Shown here: piece by piece, positions 33,036 through 45,429 of the stretch | Position numbering within the stretch: the first letter of the stretch is position 1 | Layout: every line of letters starts with the position of its first letter | NCBI RefSeq assembly: GCF_902635505.1 | Contig: NC_045429.1 | Span: forward strand, 462,537,359 to 462,601,358 | DNA from: Sarcophilus harrisii | Lineage: Eukaryota; Chordata; Mammalia; Dasyuromorphia; Dasyuridae | Length of the DNA: 64,000 bases | Reading direction: 5' to 3' | Notes under the pieces: model-generated | The model's input: the letters and a program-made list of their open reading frames with translations, nothing else | Databases searched by the model: none | What the model was told of the DNA's origin: nothing | Position numbers and translations under genes: made by a program

Positions 33036-35287
33036 CATCCAGCACAAGGGCAGGTGGGGAGGCGGTTCGGGGGAGGGAGGGGCACACTGCGGAGAAGGAA
33101 TTCTGCAGAGTGGGAAGGCTGGCCCGGGGAGGCCGTCAGACGGACGCTGCCCAAGAGCCGAGCTTCCAGAGGAGGCTGGGTGAGGAGCCGGGCAACCGAG
33201 TCACAAAGCCCAGGGCCGGCTGGCTCTGGGAGGGATGGGCCCCTCTACACAGGGGGAGCTGGGGGAGGGCGGGGGGGGGGAGAGAGTGTGAAGATCGAGG
33301 ACCACAGCGGCCCAGTGGCCGTCCCTCCTGGGCTGAGCTCAGAACCCAGCCTCAGGCCTTCTGGGCCCCTCCCCGACCACCTCTGCCCCTCTCCTGGCCT
33401 GCATGAGCCCCGTCCCTCCCAGTGCTGGGCTGTCCCAGCCTCTGGAAGCCCGTCAGAGCCTCCCTGTCTCCTTCAGGCCAGGCCCCTCATCGGAGCCCTC
33501 CCTGTCCCCCGGCTCCCCCAGAGCACACTGGATATGTTTTAATCTTTTCTCAGGGCACGCTGCTTGTCTCCCGACTGACCAGGAGCTCCCAGGGGGGCTC
33601 TTTTCCCTTTTCCTCTCCCTCAGGGCCCGGCCCCGCCCTGCACAGGTGTTTGTCCATCCCCCAGTCCCCTCTCTGGGCAGGGCAGCCCCCTCCCGGCCCA
33701 TCCCCTGGGGCCCAGGCAGCCAGCGCCAGCCTCCGAGCCGAGGGGGAACCGGAACCGCAGCCCCATTGATTTTCTCCTGAAGCTCGGCTCCGGGCTGGGT
33801 TGGCTTCCTCCGGGACCCCCGGCGGGGCTGGGGTTACATGGTGTAAGGCGCTGGGAGCAACCTGATCGCCCGACCCCACGGGGGCTCCGGCAAACTGACC
33901 CCCCCAAAGCAGCGACGACCTTGCGGCCCCACGTCCTTCCCTTTTCTCACTGGTCTGTGTCGGCCAGGCCTGTGCTCGCTCCCTCAGGGCAAATCCTGTG
34001 AACCGCCGTGTCTTTCAGGTCACCTGGGATCTCACTAGTGTGAGCTGGGGGGACGGGAAGGGGTCTCTTCAGGTGGGGCCTGGGTGCGTCGGCCTGGGGA
34101 GCCTCTCCCTGCCTGGGGATTGTGGTCTGTTCCTCCCCACATCGGGGTGGGAATCCCCCAGAGACCCTTCCCCGCTCCCCCCTTCCCTCAGGTCACTGCT
34201 GCAGTCTGTGAGAACACGGACAAGGACCCTTCCCTTCTGGGGGGACACAGACACCCCAGGACGCACCCCTGGTCCCTGGGCACAGGAAACATGTTCCCCG
34301 GATTCAGCCGGACTGAATTAAGTGGCCGGTCCAAGCAAAGACTCTCCAAGTCCAACATGGCCGTGGGCGCAGCAAGGGCCCGACTGAGCTGGGAGGGCGT
34401 GAGGGCGGGGCAGGGCGGCCCTCGGCTCTCACCTGCGAGCCCCCTCCCCCCTGAGCGAGCTTGGCCCGACCCCCGGCCCTTCCCCTCCAGCCCGACAAGG
34501 AATCCGTGCTATCGTCTTCCCCGTGTCCAGAAAGGTGTAGACGGAGATGGTCCCTCGCCGCTGAGCCATCAGCGGCCCCGAGCTTGCCAGCTAAGGTCAC
34601 GGGGCAGGGGCTACAAAGGGGAAGGGAAACAGATGGGGAAAGACAGGAAGATGGAGTGGGGGATGAAGGGAAGGAATTCAAGGCAATGGAGGGGGCGGAA
34701 CGGCATCGTGGGGTCACCAGGATGAGGAACACGGGCAATGGGGGGTGCCCGCGAGCAGGAGGGAGTCAGCGGAGAGAAGGAAGCCCGGCCCAGAGCACAG
34801 GCCTTCGGCCAAGCCGCTGGTCCAACCAAAGCGGCCAGCGGGCACGAGGGGAAGCTTCTGGAAGCCTTGAAGGCCCCGGGCTGGAGGAGGGAGCGGGCCG
34901 GGCCCCACAGGGCAGAGCTAGGAATGGGAAGTTTCGGAGCAGATTCGAAGCCAAGGAAAACTTCTGGATGATTCAGGCTGCCCAGGGTGGGCTGAGCTGC
35001 CTTGGACGGGGGTGGGGCCCCCTCCCCATTTCCTCCCCGGATGTTCTTAGAAGCAAAGAAGGGTGACCACGGGCCGGTCCGTGCCGGATGGACTGGGCTG
35101 GAGGCCCCCCGAGGCCAGTTCCACAGGCATGGGCTCCGGTCATCTGTGACCAGGCGGCGTCCCGGCTGGTGACCCTGCCCGGGCACCCACCAGCGTGTTG
35201 GGTCAGGATGTACTTCAGAGGCCAAACTAGTTTTTGCTCGAGGCCCAGGATGAGCCTTTCAGAATAACAAGTGAAAAACAAACTCCC
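33036..35287. other. GC-rich intergenic DNA
   Basis: A G run at 33271-33281, otherwise unique GC-rich sequence. Long frames exist on both strands at once and show no domain. No gene supported. Confidence 0.35.
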
Positions 35288-35735
35288 AGAGGAAATGGAG
35301 ACGGCAGCCAGGACAGTGAGCCCACGGCCAGGACAGCAAGGCTGCGGCCAGTCAGAGCCCCAAGCGCCAGGAGGCAACCCCACAGCCAGGACAGGGAGCC
35401 CGCGGCCAGGACAGAGACCCTGCAGCCAGGACAGGGAGGCCCTAACCAGGATGATGAGCCTGCAGCTAGGACAGGCTCGCAGGACGGCGAGCCCGTGGCC
35501 AGGACGGTGACTCCTGGGCCAGGATGGCGAGCCCGCAGCCAGGACAGGGGGCTCCTAATCAGGATGGCAAGCCCACAGCTAGGACAGAGACCCCGTGGCC
35601 AGGATGGCAACCCCGTGGCCAGAACGGTGAGCCCACGGCCAGGACAGGGGGCCCCTAATCAGGATGGCAAGCCCGCAGCTAGGACAGGCTCGCAGGATGG
35701 CGAGCCCGTGGCCAGGACGGTGACCCGCAGCCAGC
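35288..35735 (+). repeat. GCCAGGACAG minisatellite with higher-order repeat
   Basis: About 25 units of roughly 17-18 bp with core GGCCAGGACAG or GCTAGGACAG. Larger blocks recur: a CTAGGACAGGCTCGCAGGA block starts near 35475 and again near 35680, and a GGGGGC.CCTAATCAGGATGG block starts near 35546 and 35646. Long plus-strand frames here are artefacts. Confidence 0.88.
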
Positions 35736-37174
35736 CAGAGAGAGCCGAGTCCAGGCTGCAGACAAGGCCTTTGGTCTCTGGACGGCAGCCCTCCCCAGGC
35801 CGGCCAGGTTCGGTCTCCGTGAGTAGAGCTGATGAGTAGATAGGAGTTCCACAGTCACTGACTCTAGCCCCAATTCTGTCTCGGTCGCCGGGAACGCCGG
35901 CCCACTGGGGCTCCGGGATGTTTGCTGGCGTGAGCTGCTTGCTGGCCACCTGTGGGAGGATGCACCCCTCTGACCTCCAGATGGGGACTGGCCCAATTTC
36001 TCTTGTACAGAACACAGGGCCTGGGCCCCCCCTCAGCCCTGACATCTGACAGCTGCTCCACAGAGGCCTGTGGGCCCCAGAGGCTGCTGGGCCATGCTTG
36101 GCCTTTGTTTCAGGCCTCCCGGGGTCCCTTCTTGCCAAAGCAGCCCCTCGGGTTCCCAAATGGCTCCGATGGCCGGGAAGCCTTCAGTTTGTGGACCTGA
36201 GGATGCTCCACTGTAACTTCAGCCCATGCCCCTGGAGCACTTGCTGAGCATGAGGCCCCGGGCCGGGCGCTGGGCCCCCACAGGGGACAAGTACCTGAGC
36301 AGGTGCACACAGGTGAGCACGTCTGGCCCAAGGTGAGCAGGGACCCCGCCCCTTGATTCATCCCTTCAGCTCCTGGGGCGGGGGGGAGGGAGGAAAGAGA
36401 AGGCAGGGAAGCCGAGGCAGCTGTGTCGGCCCCGGAGGCCCAGGAGGCGGGACCCATGGGCCAGGCGGCTTTGGGACAAGTTCTGGTCTCCAAAGTCAAG
36501 CAGAGAAGCAGGGCCCCCTCACTCCCCCAGAGGCTGTGACCGAGTCCCAAAGGGTCTCTGCTGCGCCCATCCATGATCCCCCCGGCCTGTACATCTGTGC
36601 CGTGACCTGGATCAGGGTCGTCCCTAAACCCAGTCCCCAGGCAGAGTCTGAGCAGGACACGGGGCACAGTCTGGTCGCCTCGCCAGTCCTGGGCCCAGGG
36701 CCGAAGAAATCTTAGTTCAAAGACTCACGACTGGATCTCTCAGTGACTCAAACCTCAGGCTTCTATTTAAAAAAAACTATTCAGCACAATCCAGGAGAGA
36801 GTTTCCTTTCATGAAAATCTCTTTTGACTTCGCTTCTGTCAGTAAAATTATTTGTTATAGATTAATCCCTCCCATGATTCTGAAAGAAAAAAGTCACAGG
36901 CAGGCTGTGAAGAAATCTCTCATCAGCCGCTCCTTTTAGAAACGCAAAGTGCACAAAAGGATGAACAGACACAGAATACTGAGCTAGAGCCGGGCCACGG
37001 CGGGGCTTGACACAGAAGGATAAGCAATGAAAGAAAATGGAGCTCTTCCCTAGCTGAAGAGAGGAGGCAGAAGCTGGGATCACAAGAGTCCAAAGCCCCG
37101 CCCTGAGGCAGGGGCTAGCGGTACCCGTGTGGCCCGAGGCAGTTCCATGAGGTTTAGTTTCATCTGTAGAATCA
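35736..37174. other. Intergenic DNA, GC-rich then AT-richer
   Basis: An L2-like scrap lies at 36225-36290 (GGAGCACTTGCTGAGCATGA). From 36740 the base composition falls to AT-rich, with no recognised element. No gene. Confidence 0.35.
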
Positions 37175-37418
37175 TCATCTCAATCACAATCAGAGCTAGT
37201 ATCTATAAAGCACCTGCTATGTGCAGGCACTGTGCGAAGCACTTTATGAATTTTGCCTCCTTTGATCCCCACGTGCACCCTGTGAGGCAGGAGCTGTTAT
37301 TATCCCTGCTTTGGGACAGCAGTTAAGCGGGCTGGCCCTGATGGCACAGCTGGGGTCTGAGACCGCATTTGAACTCGGTTCTTTCCTAGCTCGGAGTCCA
37401 GTACTCAGGCACTATGGC
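37175..37418 (+). repeat. CORE-SINE (MIR-like), near full length
   Basis: AAAGCACCTGCTATGTGCAG, AGCACTTTATGAATTTTGCC, a GTGAGGCAGGAGCTGTTATT box, ATTTGAACTCGGTTC and a CCAGTACTCAGGCACTATGG end follow the marsupial CORE-SINE in order. The L1 body starts directly after it. Confidence 0.75.
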
Positions 37419-38892
37419 ACTGAAGGTTTGGAGGGCCTGGAATATGATATTCTGGGAGGCAAAAGAGCTTGGACGACAACCAAGAATCGATTGCCCAGCA
37501 AAACTGAGCAAAGTCTTTCAGGGGGAATATAGACATTCAAGGAAATAGGAGATGTTCAAACTTTCCCAATGAAAAGACCAGAGCCGGACAAAAAATTTGA
37601 TCTTCAAAAACAAGACCCAAGAAAAGCATCCAAAGGTAAGGTTAATATGTTAATAAGGTTAAAGTGCTTATATTTTTACATGAGAATTGTATCTCTATTA
37701 GGGCAGTTAGAAGGAAAACACATGGAGAATATGGGTATAAACTGACTTTGATGTGATGAACTAAGGGCTGAGAAAAAGATTGCACTGGGATAAGAGGAAA
37801 GGGGCAAATTAGATCACAGGAAGAGCCATGGAAGACCTAGTCAAGTGCAGAGAAAGAAGAGGGGTCAGCATTGTTGGAAACTTACCTTCACTGGAAGAGA
37901 AAGGGGAAAGAAAAGGGAAGGGCGAGGCTCAGAGAAGGGAGGGCAGATTTGGGGGAGATGGTGGTCAGAAGCAACCCCGGTGAGGAAGGACAGAGTCAAA
38001 GGAGAGAGAAAAGCATAAAGGGGAGGGAAGGGAATGGAGGGAAATAAACAGTAATCATAACTTTGGGTGTGAATGGGATGAACTCTCCCATAAAACCAAA
38101 GTGAATAATAGAGTGGATTTAAAAAAAACAGAATCCGACAATATGTTGTTTATAAGAAACACACTGAAGCAGAGAGACACCCAAAGAGTAAAGGTAACAG
38201 ACTGGAACAGAATATATTATGCTTCAGCTGGAATAAAAAAAGCAAGGGTAACAATCCTGATCTCAGACAAAGCAGAAAGCAAAAATAGATCTAATCCAAA
38301 GAGACAAAGAAAGAAACTGCATCTGGCTAAAAGATACCAAGTAATATCAATACTAAACATATGCACCAAATGGTAAAGCATATAGATTCTTAGCGGGGAA
38401 GTTAAATTAGTTACAGGGAGAAACAGACAGCAAAACTCTATTAGTATAAAAGCCGACAATAAAAATACAACTCTCATGAAAAAGAACTGAAAAAAACTAT
38501 ACTAGTGAGGGACCTCAACCTCCCCCTCTCAGAACAAATCACAAAATTAACAAGAAAAAAGTTAAGGAGGTGAGTAGAATTTTAGAAACATCAGCTATGA
38601 TAGACTTCTGGAGAAAACTGTGGTACATTGGCACTTATACAAAAATTCAGCCATGTATTACTAGGGCCTAAAAATCTCACGATCAAAGGTAGAAAGGCAA
38701 AAATGTTAAATGCATCTTTTCAGATCATGATGCAATAAAAATTACATGCAATATAGAGCCATGGAAAGATAGGTTAAAACTTAATTAGAAACTAAATAAT
38801 GTGACCCTAAAATGAGTGGGTCAAACAACAAATCAAATAAATGATAATTTCATCAATTTAAATGACAATAATGAGATAACATATCGAAACTG

Positions 38893-39045
38893 AAGAGAGG
38901 ATTCTGGGAAGATGACAGAGTAGGTTGGAAAATTTCAAGTTTTCCAGAGTTTCCCCACAAACAAGAAAAGATAACATCTCCCAGCCAATGTACAATGGCA
39001 AAAATACACAAGAGTTGGGGGAGAACAATGGTCCTCCTGGGACAA
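38893..39045 (+). mobile_element. L1 5'-type block replacing part of ORF2
   Basis: ORF2 is interrupted after about 38890 and resumes near 39050 with CTACAAAACTATAAATTGCC-like sequence (peptide LQNYKLPRL). Between them is ATTCTGGGAAGATGACAGAG and what follows, resembling the 5' untranslated start of a marsupial L1 or related element. About 700 bp of expected ORF2 is missing at this point. I see no target-site duplication. Confidence 0.45.
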
Positions 39046-39141
39046 CCACAGAAGTTCTATATTTACAAAACTATAAATTGCCCAGATTAAGAGAAAAAGA
39101 AATAAAATATTTAATAAGCCCATTTTAGAAAAAGAAGTTGA

Positions 39142-39562
39142 AACAAGATTATACCATGATCAATTCTGACGAACGTAGCTCTTTTCAACAGTGAGATGAT
39201 TCAGGTCAATTTCAATGGTCATGTGATGAAGAGAGCCATCTTGCACCCAGAGGATTGTGGGGACAGAGTATGGATCACAACACAGTATTTTCACTTTTCT
39301 TCTTGTTTGCTTGCACTTTGTTTTCTTTCTCATTTTTTCCCTTTGTGAACTGATTTTTCTTGTGCAGCATGATATTGTGCAAATATATATAGAAGAATTA
39401 CACATGTTTAATATATATTGGATTACTTACATCTAGGGGAAGGAGTGGAAGGAAGGTAGGGAAAAAATCTGGAACACAAGGTTTTTCAAGGGTGAATATT
39501 GAAAATTATCTATGCATATCTATGCATGTTTTGAAAATAAAAAGCTTTAATTTAAAAAAAGA
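39142..39562 (+). mobile_element. Nested L1 3' UTR insertion with 13-bp duplication
   Basis: Phrases GATCACAACACAGTATTTTC, GGATTACTTACATCTAGGGG, AATCTGGAACACAAGG and AAAATAAAAAGCTTTAATTT belong to an L1 3' UTR. The direct repeat AAAAAGAAGTTGA is at 39129-39141 and 39563-39575, and the host ORF2 (EKEVE-type codons, then QAINN) continues across it. Confidence 0.88.
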
Positions 39563-42318
39563 AAAAAGAAGTTGATCAAGCCATCAACAACTCCCTAAAA
39601 AAAAATCTCCAGGCCCAGAGGGATTTGCAAGTATTTCTACCAAATATTTAAAGGACAACATACAATTCCAATATTATATAAACTATTTGGAAAAACTAGG
39701 TGAAGAAGGAATTGTTTTCATGATGTTGATACATAAACCAGGAAGAACCAAAGCAAAGGAAGAAAATTATAGACCATTTTCTTTAATGAATATTAATACC
39801 AAATTTTAAATAAAATATGAGTAAAGAGATAACAGCAATTTAATACGAGTATAATACACTATTTCCAGGTGGGATTTATACCGGAAATGTAGAGCCGATT
39901 TAATATTAGGAAAACTATCAGCCTAACTGACCTATCAATAACAAAACCAACAAATCACATGATTATCTCAATAGATGCTGAAAAAGCTTTTGACAAAATA
40001 CAGTGCCCATTTCTATTAAAAACACAAGAGAGTATGGGAATAAATGGAGCTTTCTTTAAAATGACAAGTAATATCTATTTAAGACCATCAGCAAGCATTA
40101 TCTGTAATGGGGATAAGCTAGAAGCCTTCCCGATAAGATCAAAGGTGAAACAAAGATGCCATTATCACACAAATTATTTAATATTGTTCTAGAAATGTTA
40201 CCTTCAGCAATAAGAGAAGAAAAAGAAACTGAAGGAATTAGAGAAGGTAATGAGGAAACAAAAACTATCACTGCAGATGATATGATAATGTACATAAAGA
40301 ATCTTAGAGAATCAACTAAAAAGCTACTTGAAATAATTAAAAGCGATTTGAAATAATTTTCAAAATTGCAAGATATAAAATTAACTTACATAAATCACCA
40401 GCACTTTTATATGTTACCAACAAATCACAGGAAGAAAAGAGAGAAAGAGAAATTACATCTAAAATAATTATAGATAAGATAAAATATCTGGGAGTCTATC
40501 TGCCAAGACAAACTCCAGAACTTTATGTGTGTAACCACAAAACACTTTTCATATAAATGAAGTCACATCTAAACGATTGAAAAGAGAGCAATTGCTCATG
40601 AGTAGACAGAGTGATATAATAAAAATGACAACTCTTATCTAAATTAATTTACTTATTCAGTGCTATACCAAACTATCACAAATATTTTATAGAGTTAGAA
40701 AAAATAATTTTAAAAAACGCATCTGGAAAAACAAAAGGCCAATAATATCAAGGAGATTAATGGGGGGAAATGCAAAGGAAAAGGCCCTAGCTATACCAGA
40801 TCTAAAACTATATTATCAAGGAGCAATCATGAAATTTGGTTTACCTAAGAAATAGAGAAGTGGATCAGTGGAATAGGTTAGGTACACAAGACACAGTAGT
40901 AAATTATTATAGTAAGCTACTGTTTGATGAACCCAGACACTCCAGCCTCTGGGATAAGAACTCACTATTTGACAAAAATTTCTGGGAAAGCTGGAGAATA
41001 ATATGACAGAAACTAGGCATAGACCTACATCTCACACCATATACCAAGAGAGGGTCAAAATGGGAACAAGTTGTAGACATAAAGGCGATACCATAAGCAA
41101 ATTAGGAGAGCAAGGAGTAATTTACCTCTTAGAGAAGGGAAGAATTTCTGACCAAATAAAAGATAAAAGAACATTATCAAATGCAAAATGGATAATTTTG
41201 ATTACGTTAAGTTAAAAGGCTTTTGCACAAACAAAACCAAGCTTAGAAGAGAAGCAGAAAGATGGGATACAATTTTTATAGCAAGTATTTCTGATAAAAA
41301 TGTCATTTCTCAGAATTATAAAGAGAACGAAATGTATAAGAACACAAGTCATTCCCCAATTGATAAATGGTCAAAGGAGATGAACAGACAGCTTTCAGAT
41401 GAAGAAATAAAACTATGTATAGTAATATGAAAAATGCAACAAATCACAATTGATTAGAGAAATGAAAATTAAAACAACTCTGAGGTACCACTCTCTCACC
41501 TACCAGAAAAGGAAAATGATAAATATTAAGAGAAAAAGTGGGAAAATTGGGACATTAACGCATTGTTGGTGGAGTTGTGAACTGATCCAATCATTTTGGA
41601 GAGCAATTTGGAAGTATGCGACCAACTAATGCCTACCCTCTGACCCAGCAATACCTGGGCCTGTATTCCACAGGGACCATAAAAGGGGGGAAGGATCCAC
41701 ACACACAAAAAGGATTTGTGGTTCTTTCTGTGGTGGCAAAGAACTGGAAATTGTAGGGTTGTCCATCACTGCACAATGCTCAACAGGTCGCGGCATAGAA
41801 ATGCAATGTCACGCTACTGTGCTACAAGAAATGATGAGCCAGCAAATTGCAGAAAACCTGGAAAGGCTCATATGTCATGTGACAGGGAATGAGGTGGGCA
41901 GAACCGGGAGAACATCGTCCGCATTGTGCACAGTGTGGGATAATCGACGAGGGTGGACCTGGCTCTCCTCAGCAATACCGAGATCCCGGACAACTGCAGA
42001 GACAACTTCGCGGTGGGAAGCGCCCCCCACATCCAGAGGGAGAGCAGATCGATGCCGACTCTTCCCTTAGTGGAGGGGACGGGCTGTGGCTTTTTCTTTT
42101 TGTGCTGAGCCTTCTTTGATGACTAATGTTGGATGACTCATGTGGAAATGTTTCCATGATCATACATCTATCATCTATAGCAGATTGTTTGCCATGTTGG
42201 GGAAGGGGAATGGGAGGGAGGGAGAAAAATTTGAAACTCAAAATCTGATAATTAATGTTGAACTCTCCTTACATATAATTTAAAAAATAGAGAACTATTT
42301 ATTAAAAAAAAAAAAAAA

Positions 42319-43547
42319 CCCTATTCTCACTGAGAAACAGGGTGATGTCACGGCAAGATCATGGACCTTTGATAGGCAAGAGACTCGAACTCAGATCCCC
42401 CAGCGTCCAGGGCTGAATGTTCCAGCTCAGCAAATGACTTTTCTCTGAGTCTCACCTCCCTCACCTTTGCCTCCAGGTAGTTTGGGAATTTGATTCACTT
42501 CCAGCCCTTCAGCAATGAGAACTTCCCCTAGGGCTGGCCCGTTGTACGGCACTTTGGTGACCCGCTGACCAGGTAGCCCAAGGTCCCTTCCAACACCCCT
42601 TTGGGACCAGTGTCGCTGGTGAAACTGACCCCATCTATTAAGACCGGACCAAAGATTTTGTGGAAACAGAAAACTCCCAGTAAGGATGCTCCCTCTACTG
42701 GGGCAGGTAGCACAAGGGGCACAGAGCTCCACCCAGTCTTCAGAGGGTACTTCCTCCTTGGCTTTCCTCCCCTAAGAGAAGCAGAGGGAGGTCCCAGGAG
42801 ACGCCCACATCCCTTCCCCACCTGTGGGTGGCCTGGGCTGAGGCCTGGATCCTGGATCACCAAGGGGAGGCCCCACGGTTCCAGCCTCTGGTGTGAGGGA
42901 ATAAGCATTTATTAAGCACGTGCTTTAGAAACTGATTCATGTCTATCCTGGCCAGCGCCTGGAGGCTTGAGGGAGACTGAGCAGGTGCCAGCCCTGGTGG
43001 GCCCCAAGAACCTCTCCTGGAGCTCCCAGAGTTCCCAGCCACGCCAAGGTGATGACGCAGGGTGGACATTGAGCAAACAAAGTGAGTGGGCTCAAGGGCA
43101 GCTTAGGGGCGGGCCCGGGGCCTTCACAATGGGTCCGCGGGCACTGCCAGTTCTGGGCCCTCTCCAAGCAGCTGCCGACACAGAGGGTTCTCAGAAGTCC
43201 GTGGGGGTCCGGGCCCACTCAGCAGCTCCAGGGCCTGGGACGGGCACTTCTTCTTCTTTCCCAAAGGAGAGCTTGGATGGCATTTCAAAGGGCTCTTGTT
43301 TTGTCCTTGTTCCCATCTCAGGCCCAGGTCCCTGTGGCACTTTCCCATTTTCCTCTTGCTTTCTGGGAGTTTCGAGTCCCCCCTTTCCCAGGTTTGGGTG
43401 AGTGTGGCCCTTGATGGAAATGTGTCACCCACCAGCCTCCTTTTCTTATGGCCTTAGAAATGATAAACTGCTCACAAAGGGAAGGAGGACAGCCTGGAGC
43501 AGCTGTTGCCCCTCTTGTGGTCCCCACTGAGTCACTGCCCCCGTCCA
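42319..43547. other. Intergenic DNA with one L2-like tail
   Basis: AGGGAATAAGCATTTATTAA at 42897-42916 is an L2/CORE tail. The remainder is unique and GC-rich; no gene. Confidence 0.35.
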
Positions 43548-44885
43548 GGTTGGAGGAGGAGGAGGAGAAGAAAGAGGAGGAGGAGAAGAGGAGGAGAATT
43601 AGAAAGAAGAGTAGAAAAAAAGGAGAAAAGGTGAAAACAGAGGAAGAGGAGGAAGAAGAGAGAGAGGAGGAGGAAAAAGGAGGAGAGGAGAAAAAGGAGG
43701 AGGAGGAAGAGAAAGAAGAAAAGGAGAAAAAAGGAGAAAAGGTGAAAACAGGGGAAGAGGAGGAAGAGAGAGAGGAGGAGGAAAAAGGAGGAAAGGAGAA
43801 AAAGGAGGAAGAGGAGGAGGAAGAGGAAAAGGAGAAAAAAGGAGAAAAGGTGAAAACAGGGGAAGAGGAGGAAGAAGAGAGAGAGGAGGAGGAAAAAGGA
43901 GGAAAGGAGAAAAAGGAGGAAGAGGAGGAGGAAGAGAGAGAGGAGGAGGAAAAAGGAGGAGAGGAGAAAAAGGAGGAAGAGGAGGAGGAAGAGGAAAAGG
44001 AGAAAAAAGGAGAAAAGGTGAAAACAGGGGAAGAGGAGGAAGAAGAGAGAGAGGAGGAGGAAAAAGGAGGAGAGGAGAAAAAGGAGGAAGAGGAGGAGGA
44101 AGAAGAAAAGGAGAAAAAAGGAGAAAAGGTGAAAACAGGGGAAGAGGAGGAAGAAGAGAGAGAGGAGGAGGAAAAAGGAGGAGAGGAGAAAAAGGAGGAA
44201 GAGGAGGAGGAAGAAGAAAAGGAGAAAAAAGGAGAAAAGGTGAAAACAGGGGAAGAGGAGGAAGAGAGAGAGGAGGAGGAAAAAGGAGGAAAGGAGAAAA
44301 AGGAGGAAGAGGAGGAGGAAGAGGAAAAGGAGAAAAAAGGAGAAAAGGTGAAAACAGGGGAAGAGGAGGAAGAAGAGAGAGAGGAGGAGGAAAAAGGAGG
44401 AAAGGAGAAAAAGGAGGAAGAGGAGGAGGAAGAGAGAGAGGAGGAGGAAAAAGGAGGAGAGGAGAAAAGGAGGAAGAGGAGGAGGAAGAGAAAAGGAGAA
44501 AAAAGGAGAAAAGGTGAAAACAGGGGAAGAGGAGGAAGAAGAGAGAGAGGAGGAGGAAAAAGGAGGAGAGGAGAAAAAGGAGGAAGAGGAGGAGGAAGAA
44601 GAAAAGGAGAAAAAAGGAGAAAAGGTGAAAACAGGGGAAGAGGAGGAAGAAGAGAGAGAGGAGGAGGAAAAAGGAGGAGAGGAGAAAAAGGAGGAGGAGG
44701 AAGAGAAAGAAGAGGAGGTGGTGGAGGAGAAGAAAGAGAAAGAGGAGGAAAAAAGGAGAAGAGAAAAAGGAGGTAGAGGAGTAGGAAGAGAAGGGGGGAG
44801 GAGGAGGAGGAGGAAGAGGAAGAGGAAAAAAGAGGAGAAAAAGGAGGTAGAGGAGGAGGGAGGGGAGGAGGAGGAGGAGAGAGCA
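43548..44885 (+). repeat. Polypurine array with 111-bp units and ~498-bp higher-order repeat
   Basis: About 1.3 kb of nearly pure A/G. The marker GTGAAAACA occurs at 43631, 43742, 43850, 44018, 44129, 44240, 44348, 44514 and 44625. The spacings are 111, 108, 168, 111, 111, 108, 166 and 111 bp. Markers four apart are 498, 498, 496 and 496 bp apart, so a block of about 498 bp was itself duplicated in tandem. Most unit lengths are multiples of three, which keeps long Glu/Lys frames (plus) and Ser/Leu/Phe frames (minus) open without any coding role being needed. Confidence 0.93.
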
Positions 44886-44984
44886 GCACTCCCCCACAGA
44901 TCTGATGCAGCCCCACCCCACCCTAGAGAATGGGTGACCATCCCCTCTCCACCCGGCCTGCCCCATGCCTCTGATTTTCCCATT

Positions 44985-45110
44985 AGTCAACAAGCATTTA
45001 TGAAGCACCTACTGGGTTCCAGGCACTCAGTTCGGTGCTGGGCACACGAGGATGAAAGTGACCCGGTCCCTACCCTGTTCCACAGGCTGAACGCTGCTCT
45101 GCACACACGG
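44985..45110 (+). repeat. L2-like fragment
   Basis: TCAACAAGCATTTATGAAGC, ACCTACTGGGTTCCAGGCAC and TCCCTACCCTGTTCCACAGG follow the typical order. Confidence 0.65.
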
Positions 45111-45134
45111 TTCCCCCCCCCCCCCCCAAGCTCC

Positions 45135-45250
45135 CCAGGGCGGATGCTGCTTATTTCTGCTCTTGTATCGCCAGCACCAGGCATACAGTAAGTGCTCAAT
45201 AAATGCTGGCTGATTGCACAGTGCCTGGCACTTAGCAGGCACCAAAGGAA
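45135..45250 (+). repeat. L3-like tails, two adjoining
   Basis: ACCAGGCATACAGTAAGTGC, TCAATAAATGCTGGCTGA, then ACAGTGCCTGGCACTTAGC. A C run lies at 45113-45128. Confidence 0.65.
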
Positions 45251-45429
45251 TAAGCCGGCGATGGGCAAAAGGGCATCCAAGATGGCCTGGGGGACGGGCA
45301 GGGGCTCGGGGCGCTGCCCACCGGAGGAGCCACATTTCCGGGGGGTTCGCGTTTGTCCGCAAGCTCGGCAGCCTTGGCCAAAGCCCAGGGCGCTTCTCCG
45401 GCGCTAAAAGGAGCGGGCGACGCCCGAGG

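Larger units (their letters stand above)
37425..42318 (+). mobile_element. Degraded L1, nearly full ORF2 plus 3' UTR
   Basis: The left end matches sequence upstream of ORF2. ORF2 starts in the region of 38075 (GAACTCTCCC, then a worn endonuclease stretch to 38700). The reverse transcriptase core is visible as IDAEKAFDKIQ, encoded near 39965-39997, and a worn catalytic ADD (TADDM) near 40272. KRIWKNKRP lies near 40715. The 3' UTR runs from about 41760 to an A run at 42303-42318. The gene is broken by many stops and frameshifts. Two interruptions exist: a foreign or rearranged block at 38893-39045, and a nested L1 fragment at 39142-39562. It cannot be active. Confidence 0.85.

Noticed and set aside
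39959-40356. Reverse transcriptase-like frames as a possible domesticated gene
   Set aside because: The surrounding L1 is broken by many stops, frameshifts and insertions, and the catalytic box is altered, so this is an ordinary LINE fossil.
43448-44983. Glu/Lys-rich frame of 442 codons (plus) and Ser/Leu/Phe-rich frames of 469-532 codons (minus)
   Set aside because: They follow a polypurine tandem array whose unit lengths are multiples of three. Both strands are open at once, and no splice sites or non-repetitive domain are present.
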